Notes: a model not told the origin generated them from the letters alone. 64,000 bases of DNA from Gimesia fumaroli (GCF_007754425.1 NZ_CP037452.1:4687164-4751163); one strand, 5' to 3'; counted from the first letter of the stretch, positions 46,343-55,624 are shown. Made by a program: numbers and translations.

Positions 46343-47446
46343 CTACTTGGTTGAAACCGTCTGTTCCTTCGCATCCTTCAACGGATTGTAAGGAGCATAT
46401 TTTTTCTGCTTCAGCTTATCGATCATGGGAATGACTCGATTGGCCGGAATCGCAAAGGACTTGGTTCGCCCTGCACGAGCGATATTCAACCCGATGGCCT
46501 GACCTTTGAGATCCACAATTACGCCCCCACAGTCTTCCGGACGCAGAACAGTATCATGCTGCAGAACTTCGGTAAAACCGGTTTTACGCCGGCTTAAAGC
46601 ACCTCCCATTTTTTTCTGCATCTCACGCAGTCGATCATAGATCAGCATCTGCGGATCGGTCAGGACAACTACCGCGGTCAGTTCTTCTTTTTCGCGAAGA
46701 ATTTTGACCAACAGTCGGTCACCCGGTAGATATTTCTGAACAAAGCTTGAGAGAGCGCTGGCGTTTTTAATGTTTTCACCAGCCACATTTAAAATCACAT
46801 CACCGGGCTGCAGTCCTGCTTCTTCAGCGCCACTTTCACGCATGACCTGTTTGACCAAAGCGCCTCCTTCAGCGTCATCAATGCGAACGCCAAGCACACC
46901 AGGAGCCGGCTTGATCGCCCGACGAGGAACGCTCAAAACACCCACACTGACGGGAGACATACTTAATCCCGGTGTGACAAGCCATTGCCCGACTTTGGGA
47001 TCAGAGGCAGACTGCCATTTCACCGTGGGGAGATTATTTACTTTGATCTTAATCAGCGCCAGATCCAGTTTTCCATCAACGCCGACAATCTCTGCTTCGT
47101 ATCGTTCAGACGTCGATAATTCACAAGTCACTTCGCCGTCCAGTTGACTGGCTTTCGTTAAAATCCAGCCATCCGAGCCCACAATCGCGCCCAGGCAGGC
47201 TTCTTTGCCATTGGATCGAATCCGCACGGTCCATGAACGAGGGGTCGATACGACAGACCGAAAGGCCTTACGCATCTGTGAACCGCTGGTTAACTGACTG
47301 GGCCGTAGTTGCTCCCATGCATAGCTGGCAGACCCCAGCCATCCCATGAAGACCGAAACCGCCAGAAAAGCCATCAGCAATCGAAAACCGATTGACTCTT
47401 TCTTCTCATTCTTCTGATCCTGGTTCAAGAGTTTCTCCTCACACAT
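46343..47446 (-). CDS. degenerate HtrA-like protein with PDZ domain inside the protease fold
   Basis: 367 residues. A membrane anchor covers about 21-43. The trypsin-like N-half (about 65-175) is followed by a PDZ domain (about 182-263, 'GVLGVRIDDAEGGAL', 'EEAGLQPGDVILNVAGE'). The protease C-half comes after it (about 285-345): 'RPEDCGGVIVDLKGQAIGLNIA' is the counterpart of the HtrA 'GDSGGPLVNLKGEVIGI' strand. The PDZ is thus inserted within the protease domain. The catalytic residues are altered: His replaced (Ser100 in 'LTKASQL'), Asp128 kept, Ser replaced by Cys306. It is unlikely to be a serine protease; it may bind peptides. The intact HtrA gene lies just upstream. A TTG at 47428 behind GAGGAG is an alternative start. 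Confidence 0.85.
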   Translation of the reverse strand: MCEEKLLNQDQKNEKKESIGFRLLMAFLAVSVFMGWLGSASYAWEQLRPSQLTSGSQMRKAFRSVVSTPRSWTVRIRSNGKEACLGAIVGSDGWILTKASQLDGEVTCELSTSERYEAEIVGVDGKLDLALIKIKVNNLPTVKWQSASDPKVGQWLVTPGLSMSPVSVGVLSVPRRAIKPAPGVLGVRIDDAEGGALVKQVMRESGAEEAGLQPGDVILNVAGENIKNASALSSFVQKYLPGDRLLVKILREKEELTAVVVLTDPQMLIYDRLREMQKKMGGALSRRKTGFTEVLQHDTVLRPEDCGGVIVDLKGQAIGLNIARAGRTKSFAIPANRVIPMIDKLKQKKYAPYNPLKDAKEQTVSTK

Positions 47447-47517
47447 ACTTTTATCAAGTTGATCTTTGCCTCAGAGCGAAAGCAAGATCGGCCCATTTTC
47501 TGAAAGTTTCAAGTAGT

Positions 47518-48597
47518 CTAGTCTCTGGCGGCAAGCTGGACTTCTAACGACATGGTTTTCTTATCTCGAATCAACTCAATCTGCACAGTTTGTCCAGGCT
47601 TATATTGCTGGACAACTTCTGCAAGTTGTTCTATGCCTGTTATTTTCTGGTTGTTTAGTTGAATGATAATGTCATCTTTTTTTAACCCAGCAATTTCGGC
47701 TGGAAATCCGCGAGTGACTCCGGTGACTTTACAGCCTTTCTCAGAATCAACTCCATTCACTCCCAGAACGGCATTTTGCCCTAGAGGCTTTGCCCCCCAC
47801 ATATCACCGGAAACAAGTTTTTCCCAGTCATTCTGAAATGCGGAAACAGGAATATGAAAGTTCCAGCTTGTCGAGGGACCGATGCGGCTGTGAATCCCCA
47901 CGACCTCGCCTTTCATGTTGAACAGAGGTCCGCCAGAATCACCGCCGATTAAAGTGCAGTCGGTCTGCAGTAAATGTTTCTTGCGAGCAACGACTCTTCC
48001 CAGTCGCACTACCGGAGCGCGGCCTGGTTGATATCCATTGGGGTGCCCTGTCGCCAAAACCCATTCACCGGATTCCAGTTTTGAAATATCGCCCATCGGG
48101 ACGGCAGGAAGTTTGCTGATCTCGATTTCGTCGTCCTCAATCAGTTTCACCAGACCGGCATCAAGCCCCCGGTTCAACCCCATGGTTCTGCCTTTTAAGG
48201 TTCGACCATCGTGCAAAATGATAGTCGCATTTTTTTGTGCCAGACCGATCACATGTGCCGCTGTCAGGATATAACCGGCCTTGTTATCAATGATGACGCC
48301 GCTGCCTTGTGCATCTCCCACTCGAACAGACACAGTACTCTGAATCGCAGAGTTGGTGAGCGAAATGACTTTCTGCTCAATCTCCTGCAAATCTTCAAGT
48401 GAATCGGGAACCGTTTTGAAAAAGACTTGTGAGAGTGCCGCTGGAGTCGCAGGAGAAACCGGCTTCAGGACCTTGACTTCTTCCGCACTGATGCGCGAAA
48501 CAAACAGCAGAATTACCAAAACCATCAGACTGCTGAGAGCAGGCCTGATTTGTGTTTTGGTACTTTCACCCGAAATCGTTAAACGGTTTAATCTCAT
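47518..48597 (-). CDS. HtrA/DegP-type serine protease with C-terminal PDZ
   Basis: 359 residues. Signal peptide about 19-38. The trypsin-like domain (about 75-265) has His115 (LTAAHVIG), Asp146 (GLDAGLVKL) and Ser221 (GGDSGGPLFNMKGEVVGI), all in the usual HtrA context. A PDZ domain occupies about 280-357 ('KGCKVTGVTRGFPAEIAGLKKDDIIIQLNN' region). It is expected to act as an extracytoplasmic protein-quality protease. The degenerate partner gene is downstream on the same strand, 71 bp away, so the two are probably co-expressed. Confidence 0.92.
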   Translation of the reverse strand: MRLNRLTISGESTKTQIRPALSSLMVLVILLFVSRISAEEVKVLKPVSPATPAALSQVFFKTVPDSLEDLQEIEQKVISLTNSAIQSTVSVRVGDAQGSGVIIDNKAGYILTAAHVIGLAQKNATIILHDGRTLKGRTMGLNRGLDAGLVKLIEDDEIEISKLPAVPMGDISKLESGEWVLATGHPNGYQPGRAPVVRLGRVVARKKHLLQTDCTLIGGDSGGPLFNMKGEVVGIHSRIGPSTSWNFHIPVSAFQNDWEKLVSGDMWGAKPLGQNAVLGVNGVDSEKGCKVTGVTRGFPAEIAGLKKDDIIIQLNNQKITGIEQLAEVVQQYKPGQTVQIELIRDKKTMSLEVQLAARD

Positions 48598-48907
48598 AAT
48601 GCATCACGCAACGAAAAACAAAGATCTTCTGCTTAGGTAAAAAATGTTGACTATAGGATACGCGAAGCAGGTACCAACTTTCAAGAAAAAACAGAAAAAA
48701 CCACACGGTTGTTCATTTTTCTAAATGTCCTCTAAAATACGACTTGTGGCATATTTTTTCTCCCAAAAAAGATTTCTGACCTGCGGGATCAGACACTCAC
48801 GTTGCTTTCATCCAACATCAAATCCGTTATGATTGCCCCAAAGTATCCTGACCAGATTCGCGTTGATTTTCCGTAACCTGCCCTCAAATCGAAGTGTCTA
48901 CGACAAT
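48598..48907. other. 310-bp divergent intergenic region
   Basis: Lies between the HtrA gene (leftward) and rfbC (rightward). It is AT-rich with runs of A and T, and contains TTGTTC and TAAAAT boxes 18 bases apart at 48711-48740 that could be a distant promoter. No RNA gene, repeat or ORF of note. Confidence 0.45.
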
Positions 48908-49456
48908 ATGGATATACAGCAGACAGATTTTCCCGGCCTGATCATCGTCAAATCGCAGGTGTTCTCAGACGAACGCGGTTTTTTCAAAGAAACCTATCAG
49001 AAACAGCGCTATCAGGACGCCGGCATAAACGAAACATTCGTACAGGATAATTATTCTCATTCAACGGCAGGAATCTTGCGAGGTCTGCATTATCAGATCA
49101 AACGCCCCCAGGCCAAACTGGTATTTGTGGTTCAGGGAGAAATTCTGGATGTCTGTGTGGATCTGCGGAAAAGCTCTCCCACATTCGGGAAGTCGTTCCA
49201 GCTTAAATTGTCGGCAGAAAATCATCAGCAGCTCTTTGTCCCTGTTGGATTTGCGCATGGATTTTACGTCCTCAGTCCGCAGGTCGAATTTATGTACAAG
49301 TGCAGTGACTATTATTCTCCAGAGGATGAGAGAACATTGCTCTGGAATGATCCTGCGCTTGGGATCGACTGGCCTTTGACCGGGGAACCGATTCTTTCTG
49401 AAAAAGATCGAATCGGACTTCCACTTTACGAAAGTGAAATTTTCGAATCGTTATGA
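48908..49456 (+). CDS. rfbC: dTDP-4-dehydrorhamnose 3,5-epimerase
   Basis: 182 residues from the ATG at 48908; an upstream in-frame TTG (48833) would add 25 residues unlike the family. Signature 'ILRGLHYQ' carries the catalytic His, with 'KLVFVVQGEILDVCVDLRKSSPTFGK', 'PVGFAHGFYVLS' and the active-site Tyr region 'YKCSDYYSPEDER' all present. It epimerises dTDP-4-keto-6-deoxyglucose on the way to dTDP-rhamnose for surface polysaccharides. The partner genes rfbA, rfbB and rfbD are not in the window. pdxA starts 4 bp before its stop (ATGA overlap). Confidence 0.93.
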   Translation: MDIQQTDFPGLIIVKSQVFSDERGFFKETYQKQRYQDAGINETFVQDNYSHSTAGILRGLHYQIKRPQAKLVFVVQGEILDVCVDLRKSSPTFGKSFQLKLSAENHQQLFVPVGFAHGFYVLSPQVEFMYKCSDYYSPEDERTLLWNDPALGIDWPLTGEPILSEKDRIGLPLYESEIFESL

Positions 49457-50490
49457 AGCTGCCTCTGATTGCATTAACGATGGGTGATGTCTCCGGTATT
49501 GGACCGCAACTACTGGATGCACTCTGCTCTCGCTCTGAAATTTTTGAGCTTTGTCGCCCTGTGATTTACGGAAACGCGAAGGTTCTCAACCGCGCTGCAG
49601 AGCGTGCGGGAAGTTCGCTGAACGTGATTTCCATCGACTGCGTCTCAGATGAAATCGAATTCCAGCCAGGGACCGCTTTCTGCATCGATCGTGGACAACT
49701 CGATGTGGCCGATGCGGCTCCCTGTCAGATTGATGCCCGTTCCGGTCGTGGTGCCTATGATTATCTGGTGAGCGCCATTGATGACTGCCTCGCAGGAAAG
49801 ATTGATGCGATCACCACCGCCCCCTTAAACAAAGAATCTCTGCATCTGGCAGGCATTGATTACCCCGGTCATACCGAAATTCTGGCAGACCGTTGCCAGG
49901 TTCACGATTTTGGCATGATGCTGTATCTACCTCACAGCGATGTCATCAAGCCAACTTCCGGGCTGGGAATTGTGCACGCCACGCTGCACACATCGATTGC
50001 CAGCGTTCCAAGGCTGCTCAAGACAGCGGATATCTCAGAAAAAATCCGGCTAATCTCCGATTTGTCTCGAGTCATGGGCGCCAGCACGCCGCGCGTGGCT
50101 GTCTGTGCGTTGAATCCTCATGCGGGCGAACATGGACTGTTCGGTGATGAAGAAGCTCGGATCATCGCGCCCGCTGTTGAACAAGCACAACAAGCGGGAA
50201 TCGAGACGACAGGCCCTCTGCCTGCAGACACCCTGATCCGTCGCGCCGTGAATGGCGAGTTCGACGCCGTCGTCGCCATGTATCATGATCAGGGACATAT
50301 CCCGTTCAAACTACTGGGATTTGATCAGGCAGTGAATATCACCCTGGGTTTGCCGATTGTCAGAACCAGCCCCAGCCATGGGACCGCGTTCGACATTGCC
50401 TGGAGTGATACGGTTCCCGATACCAAAGGGATTACCGAAGCCATTAAAGCGGCAGTGAAACTGGCCGCACACCGACAACACCAGCAATAG
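49453..50490 (+). CDS. pdxA: 4-hydroxythreonine-4-phosphate dehydrogenase
   Basis: 345 residues, close to the PdxA norm. Family motifs 'ALTMGDVSGIGPQL', 'TAPLNKESLHLAG', the metal-binding histidines in 'PGHTEILADR' and 'YHDQGHIPFK', 'VHATLHTSI' and 'CALNPHAGEHGLFGDEE' are all visible. It oxidises 4-phosphohydroxy-L-threonine in pyridoxal-phosphate synthesis. The start overlaps the rfbC stop by 4 bp, so the two are translationally coupled, though the pathways are unrelated. The next gene, a phosphatase, begins 31 bp later. Confidence 0.95.
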   Translation: MKLPLIALTMGDVSGIGPQLLDALCSRSEIFELCRPVIYGNAKVLNRAAERAGSSLNVISIDCVSDEIEFQPGTAFCIDRGQLDVADAAPCQIDARSGRGAYDYLVSAIDDCLAGKIDAITTAPLNKESLHLAGIDYPGHTEILADRCQVHDFGMMLYLPHSDVIKPTSGLGIVHATLHTSIASVPRLLKTADISEKIRLISDLSRVMGASTPRVAVCALNPHAGEHGLFGDEEARIIAPAVEQAQQAGIETTGPLPADTLIRRAVNGEFDAVVAMYHDQGHIPFKLLGFDQAVNITLGLPIVRTSPSHGTAFDIAWSDTVPDTKGITEAIKAAVKLAAHRQHQQ

Positions 50491-50521
50491 CCCCACCTAA
50501 TTATCTGACAGGACTGTAAAT

Positions 50522-51190
50522 ATGGAACGCCTGCAATTTATCCCGCGACCGGAGCCCGATGCGACGAATCTATTATTGATTCGACATGGCGCGACTCCAC
50601 CAAATGAACAACGTCCTTATATTCTGCAGGGATGCGGCATCAATCCGAGCCTGAGTGAATCGGGACAAAAGCAGGCTGGAGCCTTGGCGGAATTTCTGGC
50701 GAGGATGAGTTCGATTCATCACATTTATTGCAGCCCGATGATTCGTGCCCGGGAAACAGCACAAGCCGTTTCTGAGCGATTTAACCTCACTCCACAGGAA
50801 GTCGCGGAAATCCATGAATGCGATGTTGGTCAGTGGGAAGGGATGTCCTGGGATATCATCATGCGAGAATACCCCGAAGAGTATCATGCATTCATGAATG
50901 ACCCGAGCCAGAACCGCTATGCCGGCGGCGAGTCTTACAGCGATGTGCTGGATCGAGCGGAACCTGCCATCCAGACGTTACTGGAACGTCATCCGGGAGA
51001 AACGATCGCGGTGGTCGCACATAATGTTGTGAACCGGGTTTATCTGGCAAAACTGCTCGGCCTTGAGATCAGTCGGGCGAAAGAGATCACCCAAACCAAT
51101 ACCGGCATTAATCTGATTCGACACAAACCGGGCGAAACAAAGGTCGTCACGATGAATGCCATCTTTCATTTGAGTGGTGTCGCACACTAA
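50522..51190 (+). CDS. histidine phosphatase family protein (phosphoglycerate mutase-like)
   Basis: 222 residues. The catalytic 'LIRHGATPPN' lies near residue 18-20 (phosphohistidine). 'CSPMIRARETAQAV' provides the phosphate-binding arginine, 'IHECDVGQWEGMSW' the proton donor Glu, and 'AVVAHNVVNRVYL' the second His. This is the branch of small-molecule phosphatases such as CobC/GpmB; substrate unknown. AGGA precedes the ATG. It follows pdxA closely and probably shares its transcript; it is convergent with the pectic acid lyase gene, with 20 bp between stops. Confidence 0.9.
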   Translation: MERLQFIPRPEPDATNLLLIRHGATPPNEQRPYILQGCGINPSLSESGQKQAGALAEFLARMSSIHHIYCSPMIRARETAQAVSERFNLTPQEVAEIHECDVGQWEGMSWDIIMREYPEEYHAFMNDPSQNRYAGGESYSDVLDRAEPAIQTLLERHPGETIAVVAHNVVNRVYLAKLLGLEISRAKEITQTNTGINLIRHKPGETKVVTMNAIFHLSGVAH

Positions 51191-51210
51191 GATGACTATC
51201 TGATTTATGC

Positions 51211-52668
51211 TCAATCGGTCTTCAACGATTCTAAAAAGTCACTGAGCAGTTCGAGGTTCCGACTGAAAACCGCACTGGAAATATACTGGCTGTTAACGGG
51301 AAACTTCGGTTGTCCCACCAGACGTTCTCCGGTACTCGTACTGACCCAGCGTGCCCCACTGCCCAGATCTTTTAGAATGGTTTTGACCTCGGCTTCGGTA
51401 ACCGGCTTTTCTTTTTGATACGGCTTCCGTTTTCTAGCCGACTTCAGTGCATTGAACTCACGCTGCAGCGAATTAAGGTGCGATTCAATTTTCCAGCCAT
51501 AATGGCGGGGAAGATCTGAGTCGTCATAAGTCAGACTGTATTTTTTACCGCGTCTGCTCATATATAGTGGTCGGTTTGTTTTCAGCTCATAATACCGTGC
51601 GAGTTGACCGTCCGGGAGTTGTGACTTTTTGAGATAGGTAAGTGCGCTTGGAATCGGCTTCAGGTATTTTCGATCGCCGCTGAAATGGTAAATATTCATC
51701 AATGTCTGAATCACATCCTGTGTCTCACCACCGGTAACCGCCGGTGGTTCAAATTTCCGGGCCCAGATTGGCTGCATCTCGAAATTGTACTGTTGCGCCC
51801 ATGCGGTTTGCGGCGCAGGCAGTTGAGCTTCAATTAAAAAATCTCCCAACTTGAGCACTGCCTGCCGATAACGATCATCTTCATAGATCTGGTAGGCTTC
51901 CATCAAAGCCGTGGACACATAACCCGCCAGACCATCATTCAATGTATAATAGTCCCAGTAATTCTTGATCCGGCCTTCCGTCCGCCAATCGTACTCAGGA
52001 AAGTTTGCTTTCTTTGGCGGAATCTGCGGGACCGGTCCGGTCCAGACCTGTGGAAAAGCGCCTACCGGATACTGCGCTGCCAGCAAGGCATTCAGTGCGA
52101 TCATCGCCGCCTGATGAATCGGTTGATTATGAAATTCGTGCGCCTGGTCGACGCGGATCAGCAAAAGGATCGCCGACTGGGTAATTCCGTCATCGAGCGT
52201 CGAGTTATTTTTCCCTCTCCCTTTTCCATTGCGATATTCGGCGGTGAGCTTGCTCCGGGGATTGAAATCGACTGAGTTAGTCCAGCCGCCGGACTTCAAC
52301 TGACCATAGACCAGCGCCAGAGCAGCATCGGTGGCAGCATCCAGATAGAATTGATCTCCTGTCGCCTGATAGGCACGCAGATACGCCATACCAACGGTGG
52401 GAGTTCCCGGAGGCTGAACCCAGATCTGATCGGGACTCGCTTTGCCTTCCCCCCACCGCTGCTGTAAATCGAGACTATAGTAATAAACGTAGCCTCCGTT
52501 GAGAGCCAGCTTGTCGCGATAAAACTGACTGGCCTTCCGCATACTGCGAATCACGTTCGATTTCAAAGCTGCGTCTGCAGCGAAGAGGGAACGCTCAGCT
52601 ACAAAGCCGGCAACGGAAATCAGTAGAACACAAACCAGAATCTGCAAAGACCATTTTTTTTGTCGCAC
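51211..52668 (-). CDS. pectic acid lyase (PelA/PL10-like), exported
   Basis: 485 residues; GTG start behind AGGAG. Signal peptide about 9-30. The core is an alpha/alpha-barrel-type protein: 'GGYVYYYSLDL', 'AYQATGDQFYLDAAT', 'GGWTNSVDF', 'TLDDGITQSAI', 'WAQQYNFEMQPIWARKFEPP' and 'PSALTYLKKSQLPDGQLARYYEL', which match the pectic-acid-lyase family. Planctomycetes often carry this family with sulfatases and FAD proteins for algal polysaccharide use; here the FAD/golvesin gene lies directly upstream with 45 bp between. True pectate cleavage is not proven. Confidence 0.85.
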   Translation of the reverse strand: MRQKKWSLQILVCVLLISVAGFVAERSLFAADAALKSNVIRSMRKASQFYRDKLALNGGYVYYYSLDLQQRWGEGKASPDQIWVQPPGTPTVGMAYLRAYQATGDQFYLDAATDAALALVYGQLKSGGWTNSVDFNPRSKLTAEYRNGKGRGKNNSTLDDGITQSAILLLIRVDQAHEFHNQPIHQAAMIALNALLAAQYPVGAFPQVWTGPVPQIPPKKANFPEYDWRTEGRIKNYWDYYTLNDGLAGYVSTALMEAYQIYEDDRYRQAVLKLGDFLIEAQLPAPQTAWAQQYNFEMQPIWARKFEPPAVTGGETQDVIQTLMNIYHFSGDRKYLKPIPSALTYLKKSQLPDGQLARYYELKTNRPLYMSRRGKKYSLTYDDSDLPRHYGWKIESHLNSLQREFNALKSARKRKPYQKEKPVTEAEVKTILKDLGSGARWVSTSTGERLVGQPKFPVNSQYISSAVFSRNLELLSDFLESLKTD

Positions 52669-52713
52669 TACTGACTCCTTTTACCAATCGTAAATAATAA
52701 AATCAGAATCGTT

Positions 52714-54843
52714 TTACTTTGAGACAGGCAGCCACTGAACGGCATCGATAATCACATAACCATCTGCGCCGGCATTTGTCACTTCCAATACCGCTGGCTG
52801 ATCCGGCGTGAAGTCATATTCCCCCAATGAGATGAACACGCCGTCTAACGGGGGTAACTTCTTCTGATTGATTGTATGGGTGGCTTTCCCCTTCGCATGC
52901 TGAAGTGCCAGTTTAACTTTCGAGCTGCGATTGGAATTCGGCGTATATGCATAGCGAACTTCGTAGCGTCCCGCTTGGGGAACTTTCGTTTCGAACCGGG
53001 CAACTGCTTTTCCATCTCGTGTATTTGATTCGTGGCTATAACTGGTGCCGATATATTTTTTAGAGGACCGACTGGTCTCCCAGGCACCTTTTAGTTTTGC
53101 CTGTGAATCGTCAACAACAATGCCTTTCAGTGTTTTTGGATTCACACCATTCTTCCCGTACTTTGCTTCGGGAGGTGCTTCTAGAATCTGTCCCTCTTTC
53201 AAAAGCTGTTTTTTGAGGACTTCATAAGGAACGTCCTGCACATCCAGTTGTTGATCAAGGGCAATCCCGGCAGCTGTTGCTGCGGAGTGTCCCAGAATCA
53301 TGAATACCGGCTCCATTCGAATGGAACCAAAGGCGATATGCGAGCTGGAAACACAAACGGGGACCAGCAGGTTGCCGCATTCCCCTTTCCTGGGAACCAG
53401 ACTGCCGTACGCAATTTCGTATGGACCACGCGTGGAGACGCCGATGTCACCTTCATTCTGCACGTACCCTTCCGGTGTGACGTAGCGCTGTACATTGTGC
53501 GAGTCCATCGTATAAGAACCCATACCGACCGAATCGGGAGTCGGCCGTTTTTTAAGCAATTCGTTCTCGGTCATCACATACTGTCCGACCATCCGCCGGG
53601 CTTCGCGGATATACAGCTGATGCGGCCAGTTTCCATTATCCTTGAATTCATCGCCCGCCAGTCCCCACTCGCGCATTTTCTTCTGCACCTCCTGGGGCAC
53701 GCGAGGATCGTTGGCAATAAAGTACAACCAGCCCTGCTGATAGGTTTGGTGCTCTTTGATAATTTCCTTGCGTCGCTCATAGGAGGCTTCAGGATAGTCA
53801 TAGTTATAGCCGATGTTATCGGTGCTCATCGGACCGTGATTGTTCGTATCCGTTTTAAAATTGGGGATCGGATCAAACTTCGCGAAAGTCTGACGCCAGC
53901 CGGCCTGATAGATACGCAGCAACAATTCGTACTGATCGGCATCGTATCCGTCCGGTTTGGGAAACGGCACGCGGTTTTCCGGGTGGTTCGTCAAACACAT
54001 CCGGAAACAATAAGCCTGAATTTTATCATCACCTGCACCATATTTTCCGGGATCGGCTCCACTGATGCGAGGCAGCAATCCGCTGGAAGGATCGCCGGGC
54101 ACGCGATAAGGGCTGATTTTTTCTTTGACTGCATTCGGTCCGAAGTGATGTCTATGATGCAGCACACCAACCTGCACGCCATTCCATTCCTCATCATATA
54201 CACTATTCGCTTCGCGACCGACATGATAACTCACGTCAGCAGCCGCCAGCAGATCGCCTTCATAAGTCGCGTCAATAAACATCCGCCCTGCGTATGTCTT
54301 GCCACTGCGCGTGGTAATCGAAGCGATGTTCTTGCCCGATTTTTTTACGCCCTGCTTGCGGTCCAGCCATTCATTTCGATGTACGGGAATCTTGTAGTCA
54401 CTAACGAAGTCATCAAAGACCTGCTCGGCGACATGTGGCTCAAAGATCCACATCGTACGCTGCTTGCCGTCAATCGCAGCCGTTCCCTGTCCTTTATCAC
54501 CGTAAGCAGACCGCTTCTGCCATTTCCAGGCACCAGGCTTCTGATAATGCTTCCAGACCCGATGATAAAACTCGCGGGCCAGACCACCAATGACGGCTTT
54601 ATTTCCCGTATCTGTCCAGCCCAGGCCCCCACTTGATAAACCACCCAAGTGTTGATCAGGGGAGACAATTACAACTGACTTTCCCAGTCGTTTCGCCTGC
54701 ACGGCTGCTGTCACTGCCGCCGAGGTCCCTCCATAAATCACTAAATCATAGGCTTCTGCGTGAGAATTGTCTTCAGCATGAACTGCCTGTACTGTTACAG
54801 TCACGGCCAGACAAAAAGTAATTAAATGACGTAGCAAACTCAT
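52714..54843 (-). CDS. exported FAD-dependent oxidoreductase with C-terminal golvesin-like domain
   Basis: 709 residues. Signal peptide about 1-23. The FAD_oxidored domain begins 'YDLVIYGGTSAAVTAAVQAKRLGKS' (dinucleotide site with a GG-TSAA variant), then 'GGLSSGGLGWTD' and 'FIDATYEGDLLAAADVSYHVGRE'. A golvesin/xanthan-lyase-type C-terminal domain (about 560-705) shows 'GRYEVRYAYTPNSNRSSKV' and 'LEVTNAGADGYVIIDAVQW'. The pair with the lyase gene suggests extracytoplasmic carbohydrate processing. Substrate is unknown. A 462-codon antisense frame within it is judged a coding shadow. Confidence 0.9.
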   Translation of the reverse strand: MSLLRHLITFCLAVTVTVQAVHAEDNSHAEAYDLVIYGGTSAAVTAAVQAKRLGKSVVIVSPDQHLGGLSSGGLGWTDTGNKAVIGGLAREFYHRVWKHYQKPGAWKWQKRSAYGDKGQGTAAIDGKQRTMWIFEPHVAEQVFDDFVSDYKIPVHRNEWLDRKQGVKKSGKNIASITTRSGKTYAGRMFIDATYEGDLLAAADVSYHVGREANSVYDEEWNGVQVGVLHHRHHFGPNAVKEKISPYRVPGDPSSGLLPRISGADPGKYGAGDDKIQAYCFRMCLTNHPENRVPFPKPDGYDADQYELLLRIYQAGWRQTFAKFDPIPNFKTDTNNHGPMSTDNIGYNYDYPEASYERRKEIIKEHQTYQQGWLYFIANDPRVPQEVQKKMREWGLAGDEFKDNGNWPHQLYIREARRMVGQYVMTENELLKKRPTPDSVGMGSYTMDSHNVQRYVTPEGYVQNEGDIGVSTRGPYEIAYGSLVPRKGECGNLLVPVCVSSSHIAFGSIRMEPVFMILGHSAATAAGIALDQQLDVQDVPYEVLKKQLLKEGQILEAPPEAKYGKNGVNPKTLKGIVVDDSQAKLKGAWETSRSSKKYIGTSYSHESNTRDGKAVARFETKVPQAGRYEVRYAYTPNSNRSSKVKLALQHAKGKATHTINQKKLPPLDGVFISLGEYDFTPDQPAVLEVTNAGADGYVIIDAVQWLPVSK

Positions 54844-55128
54844 AGGTCGTATTTCTCCAGGATGTATTTCTTAGCATGACTTCTTCTGTCTTCAAAAAAT
54901 TGATTATTCATTCTACAGCAGAACCGGGCCAATACAAAGTAAGAACCCGCTCAGATCAACGTGTTATTTTATGAACGCTGATTATTAATGCTTGTTTATG
55001 GAATGGTCTCCTGATACAGAACTTCGTGCCTGAGAGGTTCCGTTGCTGAAATGGACGGGAGATGGTTTAATGATCGTCTTTGAACAGAATTGATTCACCA
55101 GACCAAAGCATAAGCAGTCGGATTTCAA

Positions 55129-55608
55129 GTGACGGAAGAACTCACCGCCTATCATGAAGCGGGGCATGTATTAATGGCGGTACGGGTTGGCGCCCGCGTG
55201 CATTCGGTCACCATCGATCCAGACTGGGATGACGGGCCCGAACGGTTTGGCGATGCTCAAATTTCCTGGCCGGAGGGTGTGTTCGATGAAAAAACATTTC
55301 TGGAAAAAACCATCCTTGTTGCTCTCGCCGGTCCGGTTGCGGAGATGATTCATACGGGTGACCCATTTCACCCGGCTCTGGTAGGGGAATGGTCGGGAGA
55401 CTGGCAGCAGGCACTGCGTGCTGCGTCAATCCTCGTTTCTCAGCGACAGTCCCGATTAGAATTTCTGGAACAGAAAACAGTAGAGCTCTATCATTTGTTC
55501 CGAACCGACGCTTACTGGTGTGCGATTGGAGAACTGGTTGATCAATTGCTGGCCCATGAAACGCTGGAAGAAGAAATGATCAACGAAATCATCTCCACCT
55601 GGCTCTAA
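55129..55608 (+). CDS. stand-alone M41 (FtsH protease domain)-like protein
   Basis: 159 residues, GTG start at 55129. 'TAYHEAGHVLMAV' carries an HEAGH zinc motif (His9, Glu10, His13) exactly as at the start of the FtsH protease domain; 'VALAGPVAEMIH' and 'WSGDWQQALRAA' (Asp91, candidate third ligand) match the next FtsH helices. The AAA ATPase and membrane segments of FtsH are absent. It may be a small metallopeptidase or a zinc-binding remnant. Short spacing (16 bp) to the convergent GGCT-like gene; no operon partner. Confidence 0.8.
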   Translation: MTEELTAYHEAGHVLMAVRVGARVHSVTIDPDWDDGPERFGDAQISWPEGVFDEKTFLEKTILVALAGPVAEMIHTGDPFHPALVGEWSGDWQQALRAASILVSQRQSRLEFLEQKTVELYHLFRTDAYWCAIGELVDQLLAHETLEEEMINEIISTWL

Positions 55609-55624
55609 GAGAACTCGATGTGGA

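Noticed and set aside
53248-54636. 462-codon plus-strand frame inside the FAD/golvesin gene
   Set aside because: Fully antisense to a gene with clear domains; no ribosome site or family pattern; long because of codon bias in the real gene.
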